Shown one piece after another: positions 15,907-23,869 of a stretch of DNA of 28,175 bases. The stretch is from the NCBI GenBank assembly GCA_964482585.1, contig CAYZYO010000008.1, positions 1 through 28,175 of the forward strand, given 5' to 3'. Under the pieces are notes generated by a model. That model was given only the letters and a program-made list of their open reading frames with translations. It was not told the DNA's origin and ran no database searches. The position numbers were made by a program, and so were the translations under genes. The number at the start of each line of letters is the position of its first letter. Position 1 is the stretch's first letter. Origin of the DNA: CAYZYO01 sp964482585 (lineage in GTDB: Bacteria > Bacillota > Syntrophomonadia > Syntrophomonadales > Syntrophomonadaceae).

Positions 15907-16122
15907 ATGAATAAGGAAAATTTAATAAAGAATGCTCGAAAAGAGAAGGGACTCAGCCAGGAACATGTTTCCAGACAGCTTGATATTAGTCTGCGCCATT
16001 ATCAAAACGTGGAATCTGGAAAAACTTTGCCTAACGTTATCACTGGATTAAAATTAGCTAGGATACTAGATCGTGACCCTTTTAGTTTGTTCCTAGTAGA
16101 TAATCCCGGCCAGAGCGAATAA
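15907..16122 (+). CDS. XRE-family helix-turn-helix DNA-binding protein
   Basis: The product is 71 residues from ATG 15907, which is preceded by AGGTGGTG. A longer frame from 15877 lacks a ribosome site. Nearly the whole protein is one Cro/CI-type helix-turn-helix: LIKNARKEKGLSQEHVSRQL, then DISLRHYQNVESGKTLPN and LKLARILDRDPFSLF. It has no effector domain. It stands alone between the repeat-filled spacer after rarA and the thioredoxin gene, so its targets are unknown. It could be a stray from a mobile element or a local regulator of itself or of the nearby redox genes. Confidence 0.85.
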   Translation: MNKENLIKNARKEKGLSQEHVSRQLDISLRHYQNVESGKTLPNVITGLKLARILDRDPFSLFLVDNPGQSE

Positions 16123-16142
16123 ATCAGAATCTAAAATACTTC

Positions 16143-16235
16143 TTGACTCTATTTAAAATTGTTCTGTAAAATCATATTTTGCTGGTCTGCTCGTTGTAGT
16201 GGGCTAATTTAACCTGCTTATTGTAGGTTATTAGT
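16143..16235 (+). ncRNA. Possible short non-coding transcript
   Basis: TTGACT (16143-16148), an 18-nt spacer and TAAAAT (16167-16172) resemble a sigma-A promoter. About 40 nt further, TAACCTGC and GTAGGTTA (16210-16230) form an 8-bp hairpin with one G-U pair, followed by a short T-rich stretch. No gene follows on this strand until 17185. The rest of the gap 16123-16491 is AT-rich with only the trxA terminator recognisable. Confidence 0.2.
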
Positions 16236-16432
16236 TTTGAACTGTTACATACGTGAATGAACTGGTTTATAGCAAGCTAAAAATTATTAATAAAAGTAGG
16301 TTGTTTAGTATTCTGGTTTATCATAATTCTATAAATTTCCATAATAAATAATATGACTATTTTATTAGTAATAAACTTATTTTCGCTTTTTTTGAACTCT
16401 CCTGATATTTTTTTATGTTCACCTCTTGTTTT

Positions 16433-16468
16433 TTATAAAAAAAAGACCATCCCTAAAGATGACCTTTT
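16433..16468 (-). terminator. Terminator after thioredoxin
   Basis: On the minus strand AAAAGGTCATC pairs with GATGGTCTTTT (arms at 16441-16451 and 16458-16468) with two G-U pairs and a 6-nt loop, and is followed by a T-run. It lies 24 nt after the trxA stop. Confidence 0.82.
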
Positions 16469-16491
16469 TAAAGCTGTTTTAATCAAAACTT

Positions 16492-16818
16492 CTATCCGAT
16501 TACATAATCTATTGTCTCCTGTATCTGTGATTTACCTTGTAATCCTACTATCCTTTTAACCTCTTCTCCATCTTTAAACAATACAAGAGTAGGTATTCCC
16601 CTGATTCCATATTCTCTAGCCAGATCCTGGTTTTCATCTACATTAATTTTAGCAACATTTAAAACTCCCTCATTTGCTGTAGCCAGACTCTCGACTATGG
16701 GGCCAATCAATTTACAAGGACCACACCAGGGCGCCCAAAAATCAACCAGAGTAGGTACTTGCGATTGAAGCACTTCTTGTTCAAAATTTTCACCAGATAC
16801 CTTTTTTATATTGCTCAT
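16492..16818 (-). CDS. trxA: Thioredoxin
   Basis: This is a 108-residue classical thioredoxin with the redox-active WCGPCK motif (Cys32 and Cys35), LVDFWAPW before it, and the cis-proline loop GIRGIPTLVLFKDGEEV. It reduces protein disulfides in the cytoplasm. I set the start at ATG 16818, seven bases after GGAGGG; the frame is open further to a TTG that overlaps the ribosome site. It is monocistronic, with its own terminator. It is divergent from the NifX/ATPase operon across 366 nt. No thioredoxin reductase gene is in the window. Confidence 0.97.
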   Translation of the reverse strand: MSNIKKVSGENFEQEVLQSQVPTLVDFWAPWCGPCKLIGPIVESLATANEGVLNVAKINVDENQDLAREYGIRGIPTLVLFKDGEEVKRIVGLQGKSQIQETIDYVIG

Positions 16819-17101
16819 ATAATATCCCTCCAAAATTAAATATATCGCTAGAGAATAGCTCCAGATTTTTTAAAATTATTATCATCTTTATACTAGATTA
16901 GTATACACTATTAACCTTATATTAAATTTATAAAACTCTATCAAATCAGTTGATGTTAGTGTCAAGTATAATAACCTCTATTAAATATGTCAATAAATGA
17001 ATAATATCCGTTTTAAGATAATATTTATTCTATTTTATATCTAATTCTAAAATTGATTGGGTAAAATACATCTAAAAACACAGTTTAAAGATAGTTTTTG
17101 T

Positions 17102-17130
17102 TTGACATACTATAACTATTTCTTTAAGAT
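17102..17130 (+). promoter_or_regulatory. Candidate sigma-A promoter for the NifX/ATPase operon
   Basis: TTGACA (17102-17107), a 17-nt spacer and TAAGAT (17125-17130) lie 55 nt before the first ATG, which has AAGGAGG in front. The rest of the gap 16819-17184 is AT-rich, and I see no gene or RNA structure in it. Confidence 0.5.
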
Positions 17131-17184
17131 TTAAAAAGGCATATGTTCAAAATCAATATGTCTTTTAATTAAGGAGGTTTTGAA

Positions 17185-17523
17185 ATGAAAGTTATTCTAC
17201 CGGTTCTTGGAAACTCCCCGCAATCAGTAATTGATCCGCGTTTTGGGCGCTGTAAGTTTTATGCCTTAGCAGATACAGAATCAGATGAAATCACCTTTAT
17301 TCCTTATGAGGAAAAAGAACGAGGCAGTGGGATAAATGCAGCCAACTATGTTTTAAACTATAAACCGGACGTAATTGTTGTTGGTAATATAGGTCCCAAG
17401 GCTTTTCAGGTTTTAAGCAGAGCTGGAATAAAAATATATGGAGGAGTTAATGGGAGTATACAGGAAATCTTAGATAAGCTAAAAAATGGAAAGTTAAAAC
17501 CATTAACATCAGCAACAAAATAG
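17185..17523 (+). CDS. NifX/ORP-like small cluster-binding protein 1
   Basis: The 112-residue product belongs to the dinitrogenase iron-molybdenum cofactor (NifB/NifX/orange protein) family. It has an RNase H-like alpha/beta fold with the family's opening pattern, here SVIDPRFGRCKFYALADTES, then PDVIVVGNIGPKAFQVLSRAG. The C-terminus IQEILDKLKNGKL is typical. Family members bind iron-molybdenum or Mo-Cu sulfide clusters, but most relatives outside nitrogen fixation are uncharacterised. AAGGAGG precedes the ATG. It is the first gene of a tight four-gene operon; no nif structural genes are present, so a nitrogenase role is not supported. Confidence 0.92.
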   Translation: MKVILPVLGNSPQSVIDPRFGRCKFYALADTESDEITFIPYEEKERGSGINAANYVLNYKPDVIVVGNIGPKAFQVLSRAGIKIYGGVNGSIQEILDKLKNGKLKPLTSATK

Positions 17524-17536
17524 GAGGATGATATTA

Positions 17537-17872
17537 ATGAGAGTTGCTATTGCCAGAACTGGAAATGAAGCATCTCAACATTTTGGCTACAGTGATAATT
17601 TTATGATTTATGATATTGAAGACAATAAGGTAGTAAAAGAAGCTATACTGCCTAATCCTGGCCATCAACCAGGGTTTTTACCAAGATTCCTAAAAGATAA
17701 TGGAGTTGAGGTTATAATAGCTGGAGGTATGGGAAGTAAAGCCAAGGAGATTTTTCAGGGTTTTAATATTCATACTATTACTGGCCTTTCAGGTACTGTA
17801 GATGATATTCTGCAATCGTTTTTAAATAATTCCCTTGTAGGAACAAATGAGACTTGTAATCATGACCATTAG
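17537..17872 (+). CDS. NifX/ORP-like small cluster-binding protein 2, His/Cys tail
   Basis: This is a second member of the same family, 111 residues from ATG 17537. An ATG at 17528 is in frame but touches the AGGAGG site, so I chose the later one. The core reads RVAIARTGNEASQHFGYSDN, followed by VEVIIAGGMGSKAKEIFQGF. Unlike its neighbour it ends in TCNHDH, a short Cys/His tail of a kind seen in this family that may bind a metal. It is only distantly similar to protein 1, so it is not a recent duplicate. It sits 13 nt after protein 1 and 18 nt before the first ATPase. Confidence 0.92.
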   Translation: MRVAIARTGNEASQHFGYSDNFMIYDIEDNKVVKEAILPNPGHQPGFLPRFLKDNGVEVIIAGGMGSKAKEIFQGFNIHTITGLSGTVDDILQSFLNNSLVGTNETCNHDH

Positions 17873-17890
17873 TAATTGGGAGATGATATT

Positions 17891-18745
17891 ATGGTAATAG
17901 TTGTTGCCAGTGGTAAAGGTGGTACCGGGAAAACTACCGTAGCCACCAATCTTGCTCTTTACCTTTCCCCTGGATATAACCTGAGTTTTATGGATCTTGA
18001 TGTGGAAGAACCTAATGCTCATATTTTTCTGAAACCACGAGAAGCAAAAGACACACCGGTTAACAAAAAAATACCCCGGATCAATTATGATAAATGTACT
18101 TTTTGCGGACTATGTGCTGATATTTGTGTTTACAACGCACTGGCAGTTCTTAAAAACAAGGTTAATGAAGTTATGGTGTTCCCGGAGATGTGTCACTCCT
18201 GCGGCGCATGTATGGAATTATGCCCGGAAGATGCTATTAGTGAAATAGATTATAAAATAGGACACATTAAATTTGCTGATTTACCGGGTATTAGGTTTTA
18301 CGAAGGCAATCTTAATGTTGGGGAACTTGCAGCACCCGAAGTTATAGCCCAGGTTAAGAAATATATCAATCATGAGGATCTAACTATTATGGATGCTCCC
18401 CCAGGGTCGTCCTGCTCAGTTGTAGAATCAGTTAAGAATGTTGACTTCTGTATACTGGTAACTGAACCTACTCCTTTTGGGCTTAGTGATTTAAAAATAA
18501 TGGTGGATCTGTTAAAAAAACTATCAATTCCAACCGGAATTATTATTAATCAATATGAAGAAGGACAAACCCTTATAGAAGATTATGCCCGAGAGAAAAA
18601 TGTACCTATTCTGGCCCGTATACCTTTTGACCGCGAGATAGCACACTATTACTCTACCGGCATTCCATTTATTACATCAATGCCTGGTTACAAGGACATT
18701 TTTGCCGGTATTATTCCGGAAATTAAGGAGCTGGTAGCAAAATGA
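17891..18745 (+). CDS. MinD-type P-loop ATPase with inserted 2x[4Fe-4S] ferredoxin domain (1)
   Basis: The 284-residue protein starts at ATG 17891 after GGGAGATGA. It has a deviant Walker A, GKGGTGKTT (8-16), and DLDVEEPNAH after it. An inserted bacterial-ferredoxin domain follows, with C69-x2-C72-x2-C75-x3-C79 and C101-x2-C104-x2-C107-x3-C111. The domain then resumes with MDAPPGSSCSVVESV. This architecture is the COG1149 type. In Desulfovibrio similar ATPases belong to the orange protein complex, reported to affect cell division. A cluster-loading or electron-gated ATPase role here is inference. Its stop overlaps the next gene by 4 nt (ATGA). Confidence 0.93.
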   Translation: MVIVVASGKGGTGKTTVATNLALYLSPGYNLSFMDLDVEEPNAHIFLKPREAKDTPVNKKIPRINYDKCTFCGLCADICVYNALAVLKNKVNEVMVFPEMCHSCGACMELCPEDAISEIDYKIGHIKFADLPGIRFYEGNLNVGELAAPEVIAQVKKYINHEDLTIMDAPPGSSCSVVESVKNVDFCILVTEPTPFGLSDLKIMVDLLKKLSIPTGIIINQYEEGQTLIEDYAREKNVPILARIPFDREIAHYYSTGIPFITSMPGYKDIFAGIIPEIKELVAK

Positions 18746-19602
18746 AGGAATTAGTTATTATAAGCGGCAAGGGCGGAAGTGGTAAAACATCTATAAGCTC
18801 CTCTTTTATTTCCCTGGCAAAAAAATGTGTGATATGTGACTGTGACGTGGAAGCACCTAATCTGCACATTTTAATAAAACCGGGAATAGAAATAACCCAA
18901 GATTATTATGGGCTCCCCAAGGCAAGAATTGATCTAGAAACCTGTATAGAGTGTGATAGGTGTATAGATTTATGCCGTTTTGACGCAATAAAAGATTATA
19001 TAGTATCTGAGGATGATTGTGAAGGCTGTTCATTATGTTCCAGGATTTGCCCGGTAGATGCTATTACTATGATTAACCATGTCTGTGGGCAATCACACCA
19101 ATCAAAAACATTGTATGGTAAAATGTTTCATGCTCATCTCGGTATTGGAGAACAAAATTCAGGTAAACTTGTAGCTTCGTTAAGAGAAAGTGCACATAGG
19201 TTTGCTGATAAGGAAAAAGAAGAATTAATAATTACTGACGGCCCTCCTGGTATTGGGTGTCCTACCATAGCTACCTTAACTGGTGCAAACCTGGCAGCAA
19301 TCATAGCTGAACCAACTATGTCGGCTATTCATGACATGCTGCGTACAATGGAACTCTGTAACCATTTTAATATTAACCATGGGGTAATTATTAACAAATC
19401 AGATCTTAATATGGAAAAGACTCAGGAAATATATGAACACTGCCAAAAGGCTGGTATACCTGTCTTTGGAGAAATACCATTTGATAAAAGTTTTAGGGAT
19501 GCTATTAATAACCTGTTATCTCCAGTAGACTATTCTATTGATATCAAAGAAATTATCGAGCCAGTATGGGAAAAAGTAAAAGCAAAATTACTTGCCGAAT
19601 AG
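18742..19602 (+). CDS. MinD-type P-loop ATPase with inserted 2x[4Fe-4S] ferredoxin domain (2)
   Basis: This 286-residue partner of the preceding ATPase is translationally coupled to it by an ATGA overlap. Walker A is GKGGSGKTS (9-17), followed by CDCDVEAPNLH. The ferredoxin insert has cysteines 68, 71, 74, 78 and 93, 96, 99, 103. After the insert comes MFHAHLGIGEQNSGKLV, a segment its partner does not share in the same form, then ITDGPPGIGCPTIATLTGAN. The two proteins are similar but clearly diverged, so they probably form a heterodimer (inference). The operon ends here; the spacer after it carries a dispersed repeat rather than an obvious terminator. Confidence 0.93.
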   Translation: MKELVIISGKGGSGKTSISSSFISLAKKCVICDCDVEAPNLHILIKPGIEITQDYYGLPKARIDLETCIECDRCIDLCRFDAIKDYIVSEDDCEGCSLCSRICPVDAITMINHVCGQSHQSKTLYGKMFHAHLGIGEQNSGKLVASLRESAHRFADKEKEELIITDGPPGIGCPTIATLTGANLAAIIAEPTMSAIHDMLRTMELCNHFNINHGVIINKSDLNMEKTQEIYEHCQKAGIPVFGEIPFDKSFRDAINNLLSPVDYSIDIKEIIEPVWEKVKAKLLAE

Positions 19603-19610
19603 TTAGATGA

Positions 19611-19731
19611 GAGTTTTGCCTGATAAAAAAACATGTTCTGAGCTTTGGCCAAGAATCTTTAGCTCCTTGGTTTTGCCTAAAGTCGATAATCAATCAGGCG
19701 ACTGGCGACTGAAGTCGCCTCTAAATACGGC
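19611..19731 (+). repeat. Intergenic repeat element, copy 1 of the AACATGTTCTGAGCT type
   Basis: The block beginning AAAAAACATGTTCTGAGCT and continuing AGAATCTTTAGCTCCTT matches 25363-25405 nearly base for base, with a different 6-7 nt between the two parts. Downstream is GGCGACT-GA-AGTCGCC (19704-19719), a 7+2+7 palindrome followed by TCTA. A second GGCGACT precedes it directly. No coding frame is seen. Confidence 0.7.
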
Positions 19732-19806
19732 ATATTATAAGAATTAGAGATAACTGCAAGGTAAAATACTGTAATTGTTCGGACATACCTGATAAAAAAC
19801 AAAAAC

Positions 19807-19831
19807 ATCTGTGTTTATCTGTGGTTAATTT
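19807..19831 (+). repeat. ATCTGTGTTT/ATCTGTGGTT intergenic phrase, copy 1
   Basis: Two near-identical 10-mers in tandem are followed by AATTTTCATCGGTGGTTG. The same phrase, with two base changes, occurs at 22941-22965. Confidence 0.6.
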
Positions 19832-19864
19832 TCATCGGTGGTTGTGTCCTGCGGGCATGGGTGA

Positions 19865-21295
19865 TTACCATTTCAACCACGCCATAATCCTTTTAAAGGT
19901 ATATCCTAGCTTCAGTAACATAACCACCGGTACTTTATTCTTCATCTGAAGTTCCCTCCACAGCCGGATTAAGAAACAAGCAGCTAAAATACTGGTTAAC
20001 AGCTCTGATAGAGAAAATGCCAACCATACGCCCTTTAGGCTAAGGTAATGGGGTAGAATAACTAAAAGAGGAAGAAAAAAAATCACCTGGCGAATCAATG
20101 AAAGCCACATGGCGGTAGTACCTTTACCTAGCGCTTGCAAAACAGAATAAAGAACGGTTAACGGTCCCATTAAAGGCAAAAACAGGGTTGCCATACGCAA
20201 GCAAGTTATTCCAAGCAGGGTGAGTGCAGGCTCATCTGAAAAAAAATCCATTATCCATACAGGATAAAACTGAATTAATATCCAGGCCCCACCCATAATT
20301 AGAAAAGCCAGGACCGATACCTTGATTATTGTTTCCTTAACTCTATCAAGGTTTTTTACCCCGTAGGCAAAACCTGCTATCGGCATTGCTCCCTGTGCCA
20401 ACCCATATACCGGCATATAAATGAGTGAACGAACCCTTAAGAATATGCCTAAGGTGGCTATGGCTGTACAGCTAAAACCTGCGAGAACTCTATTTAAAAA
20501 AGCCATAATAACCACCCCCGTCACCTCCATAATCATCGCTGGAATACCTACTTTATATATGTCTATTAAGATCTTAAGACTGGGGCTAAAATTTGTAATC
20601 GCCCAGGTTAAAAAACTCCGTTTTTTTAATATATATATAATTATTATGATACTGCTGATTATTTCAGCTGCTACAGAAGCAATAGCAGCACCTTTTAAAC
20701 CCATGCCTTCAAAACTGCCAAAGCCAAATATTAGTAAGGGATCAAATATAACGTTAAGTGCTATACCAATCAGGGAAACAAACATGGGAAAAAAAGTATT
20801 TCCTTCACCCTGAATAATATTTCCAAGTATCATAGGGATAAATGTAAAAATACAGCCCAGCAATATAATATGTAAATACTGTTTACTTAAAACAAAGGTT
20901 TCAGGGGTACAGCCAAACAGTATTAATAGATTGTCGATATAATTCGCATTTAACAAAAGAAAAAACACCCCGTAGCCTATACCTATTATTAATCCATGCC
21001 AGGCTATATTATCGGCAGTTTTAATATCTCCAGCCCCTAAGGTACGAGACAACAATGAAGTTAATCCTACTCCAGTCGCAGACGCAATAGACGTAATAAG
21101 TATTAAAACCGGGATACATACCGTTAACGCCGCCAAAGATATTGAACCGAGTTTAGCCACAAAGAATGTATCCACCAGGCTAAACATAGAATAAATCATC
21201 ATTCCTGCCATTGGAGGAAAAGATAGTTTTATTAAGAGCAAACCTATACTCTTATCAAGCATAAAATTATCTTTAATGTTAATCGCCTCCCCCAT
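19865..21295 (-). CDS. MATE family efflux transporter
   Basis: This 476-residue membrane protein has about 12 hydrophobic segments and the MATE layout of two similar halves. The first helix region reads LSFPPMAGMMIYSMFSLVDT, followed by FVAKLG. GEGNTFFPMFVSLIGIALNV ends the first half. The mid-protein GLAQGAMPIAGFAYGVKNLD is the typical second-half signature. It exports drugs or metabolites using a sodium or proton gradient; the substrate cannot be told. The start is uncertain. ATG 21295 has a GGGGGAGG inside the first codons and no ribosome site upstream; ATT 21277 or ATG 21262 are alternatives. It is divergent from the amidohydrolase gene, and no partner regulator is adjacent. Confidence 0.93.
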   Translation of the reverse strand: MGEAINIKDNFMLDKSIGLLLIKLSFPPMAGMMIYSMFSLVDTFFVAKLGSISLAALTVCIPVLILITSIASATGVGLTSLLSRTLGAGDIKTADNIAWHGLIIGIGYGVFFLLLNANYIDNLLILFGCTPETFVLSKQYLHIILLGCIFTFIPMILGNIIQGEGNTFFPMFVSLIGIALNVIFDPLLIFGFGSFEGMGLKGAAIASVAAEIISSIIIIIYILKKRSFLTWAITNFSPSLKILIDIYKVGIPAMIMEVTGVVIMAFLNRVLAGFSCTAIATLGIFLRVRSLIYMPVYGLAQGAMPIAGFAYGVKNLDRVKETIIKVSVLAFLIMGGAWILIQFYPVWIMDFFSDEPALTLLGITCLRMATLFLPLMGPLTVLYSVLQALGKGTTAMWLSLIRQVIFFLPLLVILPHYLSLKGVWLAFSLSELLTSILAACFLIRLWRELQMKNKVPVVMLLKLGYTFKRIMAWLKW

Positions 21296-21469
21296 CTTAA
21301 GCTATGAGTGCAAAAAGAAGAATAGTATGTTTTAATGTTATCAGGCATTATTTTCCTTAAATTAGGCCAAAATAGAATTTGTTCATAATAACTAAAAGGC
21401 TTGATTAAGAGGCTAATATTCTAAGATTTAGATTCCCTGGTCAATCAAAAGATAAGCGAGGTAAAACCA

Positions 21470-22795
21470 ATGTCAGTAATAATTAAAAATGGAACTATAG
21501 TTACCATGAACCCTGATCGTGAAATTATTAAAAGCGATATATTAATAGAAGATAATCAGATAAAGAAAATTGGGTCCGTAAATGAGAAAAACGCCGAATA
21601 CATTATTGATGCTTCTGGTCGTCTAGTGATTCCCGGAATGATACAAAGCCATATTCATTTATGTCAGGTCCTATTTCGCGGGCTGGCGGACGACCTGGAA
21701 CTGCTTAATTGGCTGCAGCAAAAAATCTGGCCCCTGGAAGGCAGCCATGATAGTGAATCAATCTATTACTCCGCGCTTCTTGGTTGTGGTGAACTTTTAA
21801 GAAGTGGAACCACATCAATAATAGATATGGCTACAGTCCACCATACTGAAGATATTTTAGAAGCTGTTGCCCAATCTGGTATACGCTATTTAGGTGGAAA
21901 ATGCTTGATGGATAAAGGAATGAAAGTACCTGATAGTTTGTTGGATTCAACTGATAATGCCATTAAGGAAAGCCTGGATCTCTATCAAAAATGGAATAAT
22001 ACTAAAAATGCACGCATTCGCTATGCCCTGTGCCCTCGCTTTGCCATATCCTGCAGCCGTGAACTGCTCTTACAGGCCAGAGAACTGGCAAATGAATATA
22101 ATATTCCTGTTCACACTCATGCTTCGGAAAACCGGGACGAAATTATACTGGTAGAAAAAGAATATGGCATACCTAATATAGTTTATTTAAATAACCTGGA
22201 AATGTGTAATGAAAATCTTATTTTAGCCCACTGTATTCATATAAACAATGAAGAAATGAAAATTCTAGCTGAGAGTAAAACAAATATTGTTCACTGCCCA
22301 AGTGCAAATTTAAAACTTGCCTCAGGTATAGCAAAAATACCCCGGCTAATAGATATGGGGGCTAATATAGGTCTGGGTGCAGATGGAGCTCCATGTAATA
22401 ATAATTTAAACATATTTATGGAAATGCGCCTGGCAGCGTTAATTCATAAGCCTTTTTCCGGACCAACTACTATGCCGGCAGAAAAAGTCTTTGAACTGGC
22501 TACCCTGGGAGGAGCAAAAGCTATGGGACTGGAAAAGGAAATTGGCAGTCTTGAGGTAGGTAAAAAAGCTGATATAGTTGTCATTGATCTCAGCAGCTGG
22601 CATACCCAACCTGAAAGTGCTGCTGGGGTCTATGCCCACCTGGTCTATCAAGTACAGGCCAGTGATGTTTATGCTACTATTATCGATGGAAAAATCGTTA
22701 TGCTTAATAATAATGTATTTACTATCGATGCCCAACATGTAAAAGAAAAGGCTGCTGAATCTTTAATAAGAGTCAAAATGAGAGCCGGATTATAA
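21470..22795 (+). CDS. Amidohydrolase, MtaD/SAH deaminase type
   Basis: This 441-residue zinc-dependent amidohydrolase belongs to the cluster of 5'-methylthioadenosine, S-adenosylhomocysteine and guanine deaminases. The metal ligands are visible: HIH (61 and 63), H217 in HTHASE with Glu220 as probable general acid/base, H254 in LAHCIH, and Asp305 in GLGADGAPCNNN. The N-terminal composite sheet reads IIKNGTIVTMN and the C-terminal GSLEVGKKADIVVID returns to it. Purine or S-adenosyl-derived substrates are most likely, but ring chlorohydrolases and other deaminases share the motifs, so I give no symbol. GAGGT precedes the ATG at good spacing. It is a stand-alone unit, divergent from the MATE gene. 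Confidence 0.88.
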   Translation: MSVIIKNGTIVTMNPDREIIKSDILIEDNQIKKIGSVNEKNAEYIIDASGRLVIPGMIQSHIHLCQVLFRGLADDLELLNWLQQKIWPLEGSHDSESIYYSALLGCGELLRSGTTSIIDMATVHHTEDILEAVAQSGIRYLGGKCLMDKGMKVPDSLLDSTDNAIKESLDLYQKWNNTKNARIRYALCPRFAISCSRELLLQARELANEYNIPVHTHASENRDEIILVEKEYGIPNIVYLNNLEMCNENLILAHCIHINNEEMKILAESKTNIVHCPSANLKLASGIAKIPRLIDMGANIGLGADGAPCNNNLNIFMEMRLAALIHKPFSGPTTMPAEKVFELATLGGAKAMGLEKEIGSLEVGKKADIVVIDLSSWHTQPESAAGVYAHLVYQVQASDVYATIIDGKIVMLNNNVFTIDAQHVKEKAAESLIRVKMRAGL

Positions 22796-22940
22796 ATCAA
22801 CTAGATTACTCAACAAGTCAACCCAATTTATTTAAAATTTTATTAAACCACAAGGGGGGGGCCACGGGAACAGTTCTTGCGGTTCACCTTCATCGCCCAC
22901 ACCTAATTACCTAATACCACACCCCCACCCAAATAAAAAA

Positions 22941-22965
22941 ATCTGTGTCCATCTGTGGTTAATTT
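22941..22965 (+). repeat. ATCTGTGTCC/ATCTGTGGTT intergenic phrase, copy 2
   Basis: This matches the phrase at 19807-19831 with two substitutions, including the following AATTT. Flanking sequence is unrelated apart from a preceding A-run, so the repeat unit is short. Confidence 0.6.
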
Positions 22966-22995
22966 AAAGTTCCCTGAGTTGACTTCCATTAGAGA

Positions 22996-23016
22996 AGCGC
23001 CGCAAAAGGCGGCGCT
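22996..23016. repeat. GC-rich perfect hairpin after the CoA-transferase genes
   Basis: AGCGCCGC and GCGGCGCT form a perfect 8-bp stem with an AAAAG loop, far more GC-rich than the surroundings. It lies 28 nt past the stop of the CoA-transferase beta subunit. There is no T-run, so it may be a REP-like element or an RNA-stabilising hairpin rather than a terminator. Confidence 0.65.
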
Positions 23017-23043
23017 ACTCTATATAAAAGTTAAGGTAACAAC

Positions 23044-23826
23044 TTATTTTATCTGCCTGCTTAAGAAATAGCCATCAGGGTCAATTTGTTCTCTTAGTAA
23101 TCTGAGATCATTTTCATCAGGTTCTTCCATAACCTTAAGATCAGGTGATATCAAGAGTTCGAAATCAACCATGTCTTGAATATCAGCTGCTGTTTTGCCC
23201 GGTGCAGCTTCTAAAAGCATCATCCGTTTAGTTTTTTCATCAAATCCGAATAAAGCCTGGTTGGTAATAACCCTGTATGGACCATGGCCGGGAACTCCAG
23301 ATCTCTCCCGGTAATCTGTTGAACCATCACCATAACCAATACTGGTCAAGAAATCCAGTCCATTAACAAAGCGCCTTTTTTCCAGAGCCATTATAATGAT
23401 CGTTTTTTCACAACTGGCTGCCATGGCCCCGGCACCACCGCTTCCAGGAAATCTGGTCTGGGGTTTTTCATATGTTCCCCCTTGAAAAGTTGAACAAACA
23501 TTACCATACATATCGATTTGTGCACCACCGATAAAACCATAATCGGCATAGCCTCTTTGAGTTATTTCAAAAACCCCGGCCAGTCCCTTTAAATAACAGG
23601 CTTTGCGACAAGCCCGGGTATCACCAACTGATAAGGGCATTCCCATATCCAGAATAGATGATAAAGGTCCTGCTTCAAAGATGATATTTAAATTAGGCGC
23701 ATGAGTCATCTGGGCATGCATTGAAGCGATTATCGGTAATCCGGTTCCTACAAAAACAATCTTTCCGTCCTCTAAAACCCTTGAGCCTGTATAGGCAATC
23801 ATTTCAAACGGAGTATATTCAGCCAT
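23044..23826 (-). CDS. CoA-transferase beta subunit, glutaconate CoA-transferase GctB-like
   Basis: This 260-residue class I CoA-transferase subunit shares the overall layout of Acidaminococcus GctB: VFVGTGLPIIA, a catalytic Glu51 in FEAG (VESG in GctB), SVGDTRA, GFIGGAQIDMYGNVCSTF, TRFPGSGGAGAMA, EKRRFVNGLDFLTS and EQIDPDG near the end. The Glu would carry the CoA thioester intermediate. Glutaconate, 2-hydroxyglutarate or another dicarboxylate is possible; IpdB-type hydrolases also share this fold. AAGGAGGG precedes the ATG. It follows the alpha subunit by 43 nt. No hydratase, decarboxylase or beta-oxidation gene is in the window, so the pathway is unknown. Confidence 0.88.
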   Translation of the reverse strand: MAEYTPFEMIAYTGSRVLEDGKIVFVGTGLPIIASMHAQMTHAPNLNIIFEAGPLSSILDMGMPLSVGDTRACRKACYLKGLAGVFEITQRGYADYGFIGGAQIDMYGNVCSTFQGGTYEKPQTRFPGSGGAGAMAASCEKTIIIMALEKRRFVNGLDFLTSIGYGDGSTDYRERSGVPGHGPYRVITNQALFGFDEKTKRMMLLEAAPGKTAADIQDMVDFELLISPDLKVMEEPDENDLRLLREQIDPDGYFLSRQIK

Positions 23827-23869
23827 TATTTTGCCCTCCTTAAATAATGTTTTTATTAACTGCTGTTTA

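Noticed and set aside
16353..16559. 68-codon hydrophobic plus-strand frame
   Set aside because: It crosses the trxA terminator and runs antisense into the trxA 3' end, without a ribosome site.
20421..20813. 130-codon plus-strand frame
   Set aside because: It is antisense to the MATE transporter, and its composition mirrors the transporter's hydrophobic codons.
21296..21469. Purine or SAH riboswitch before the amidohydrolase
   Set aside because: No matching conserved core or pairing pattern was found in the spacer.
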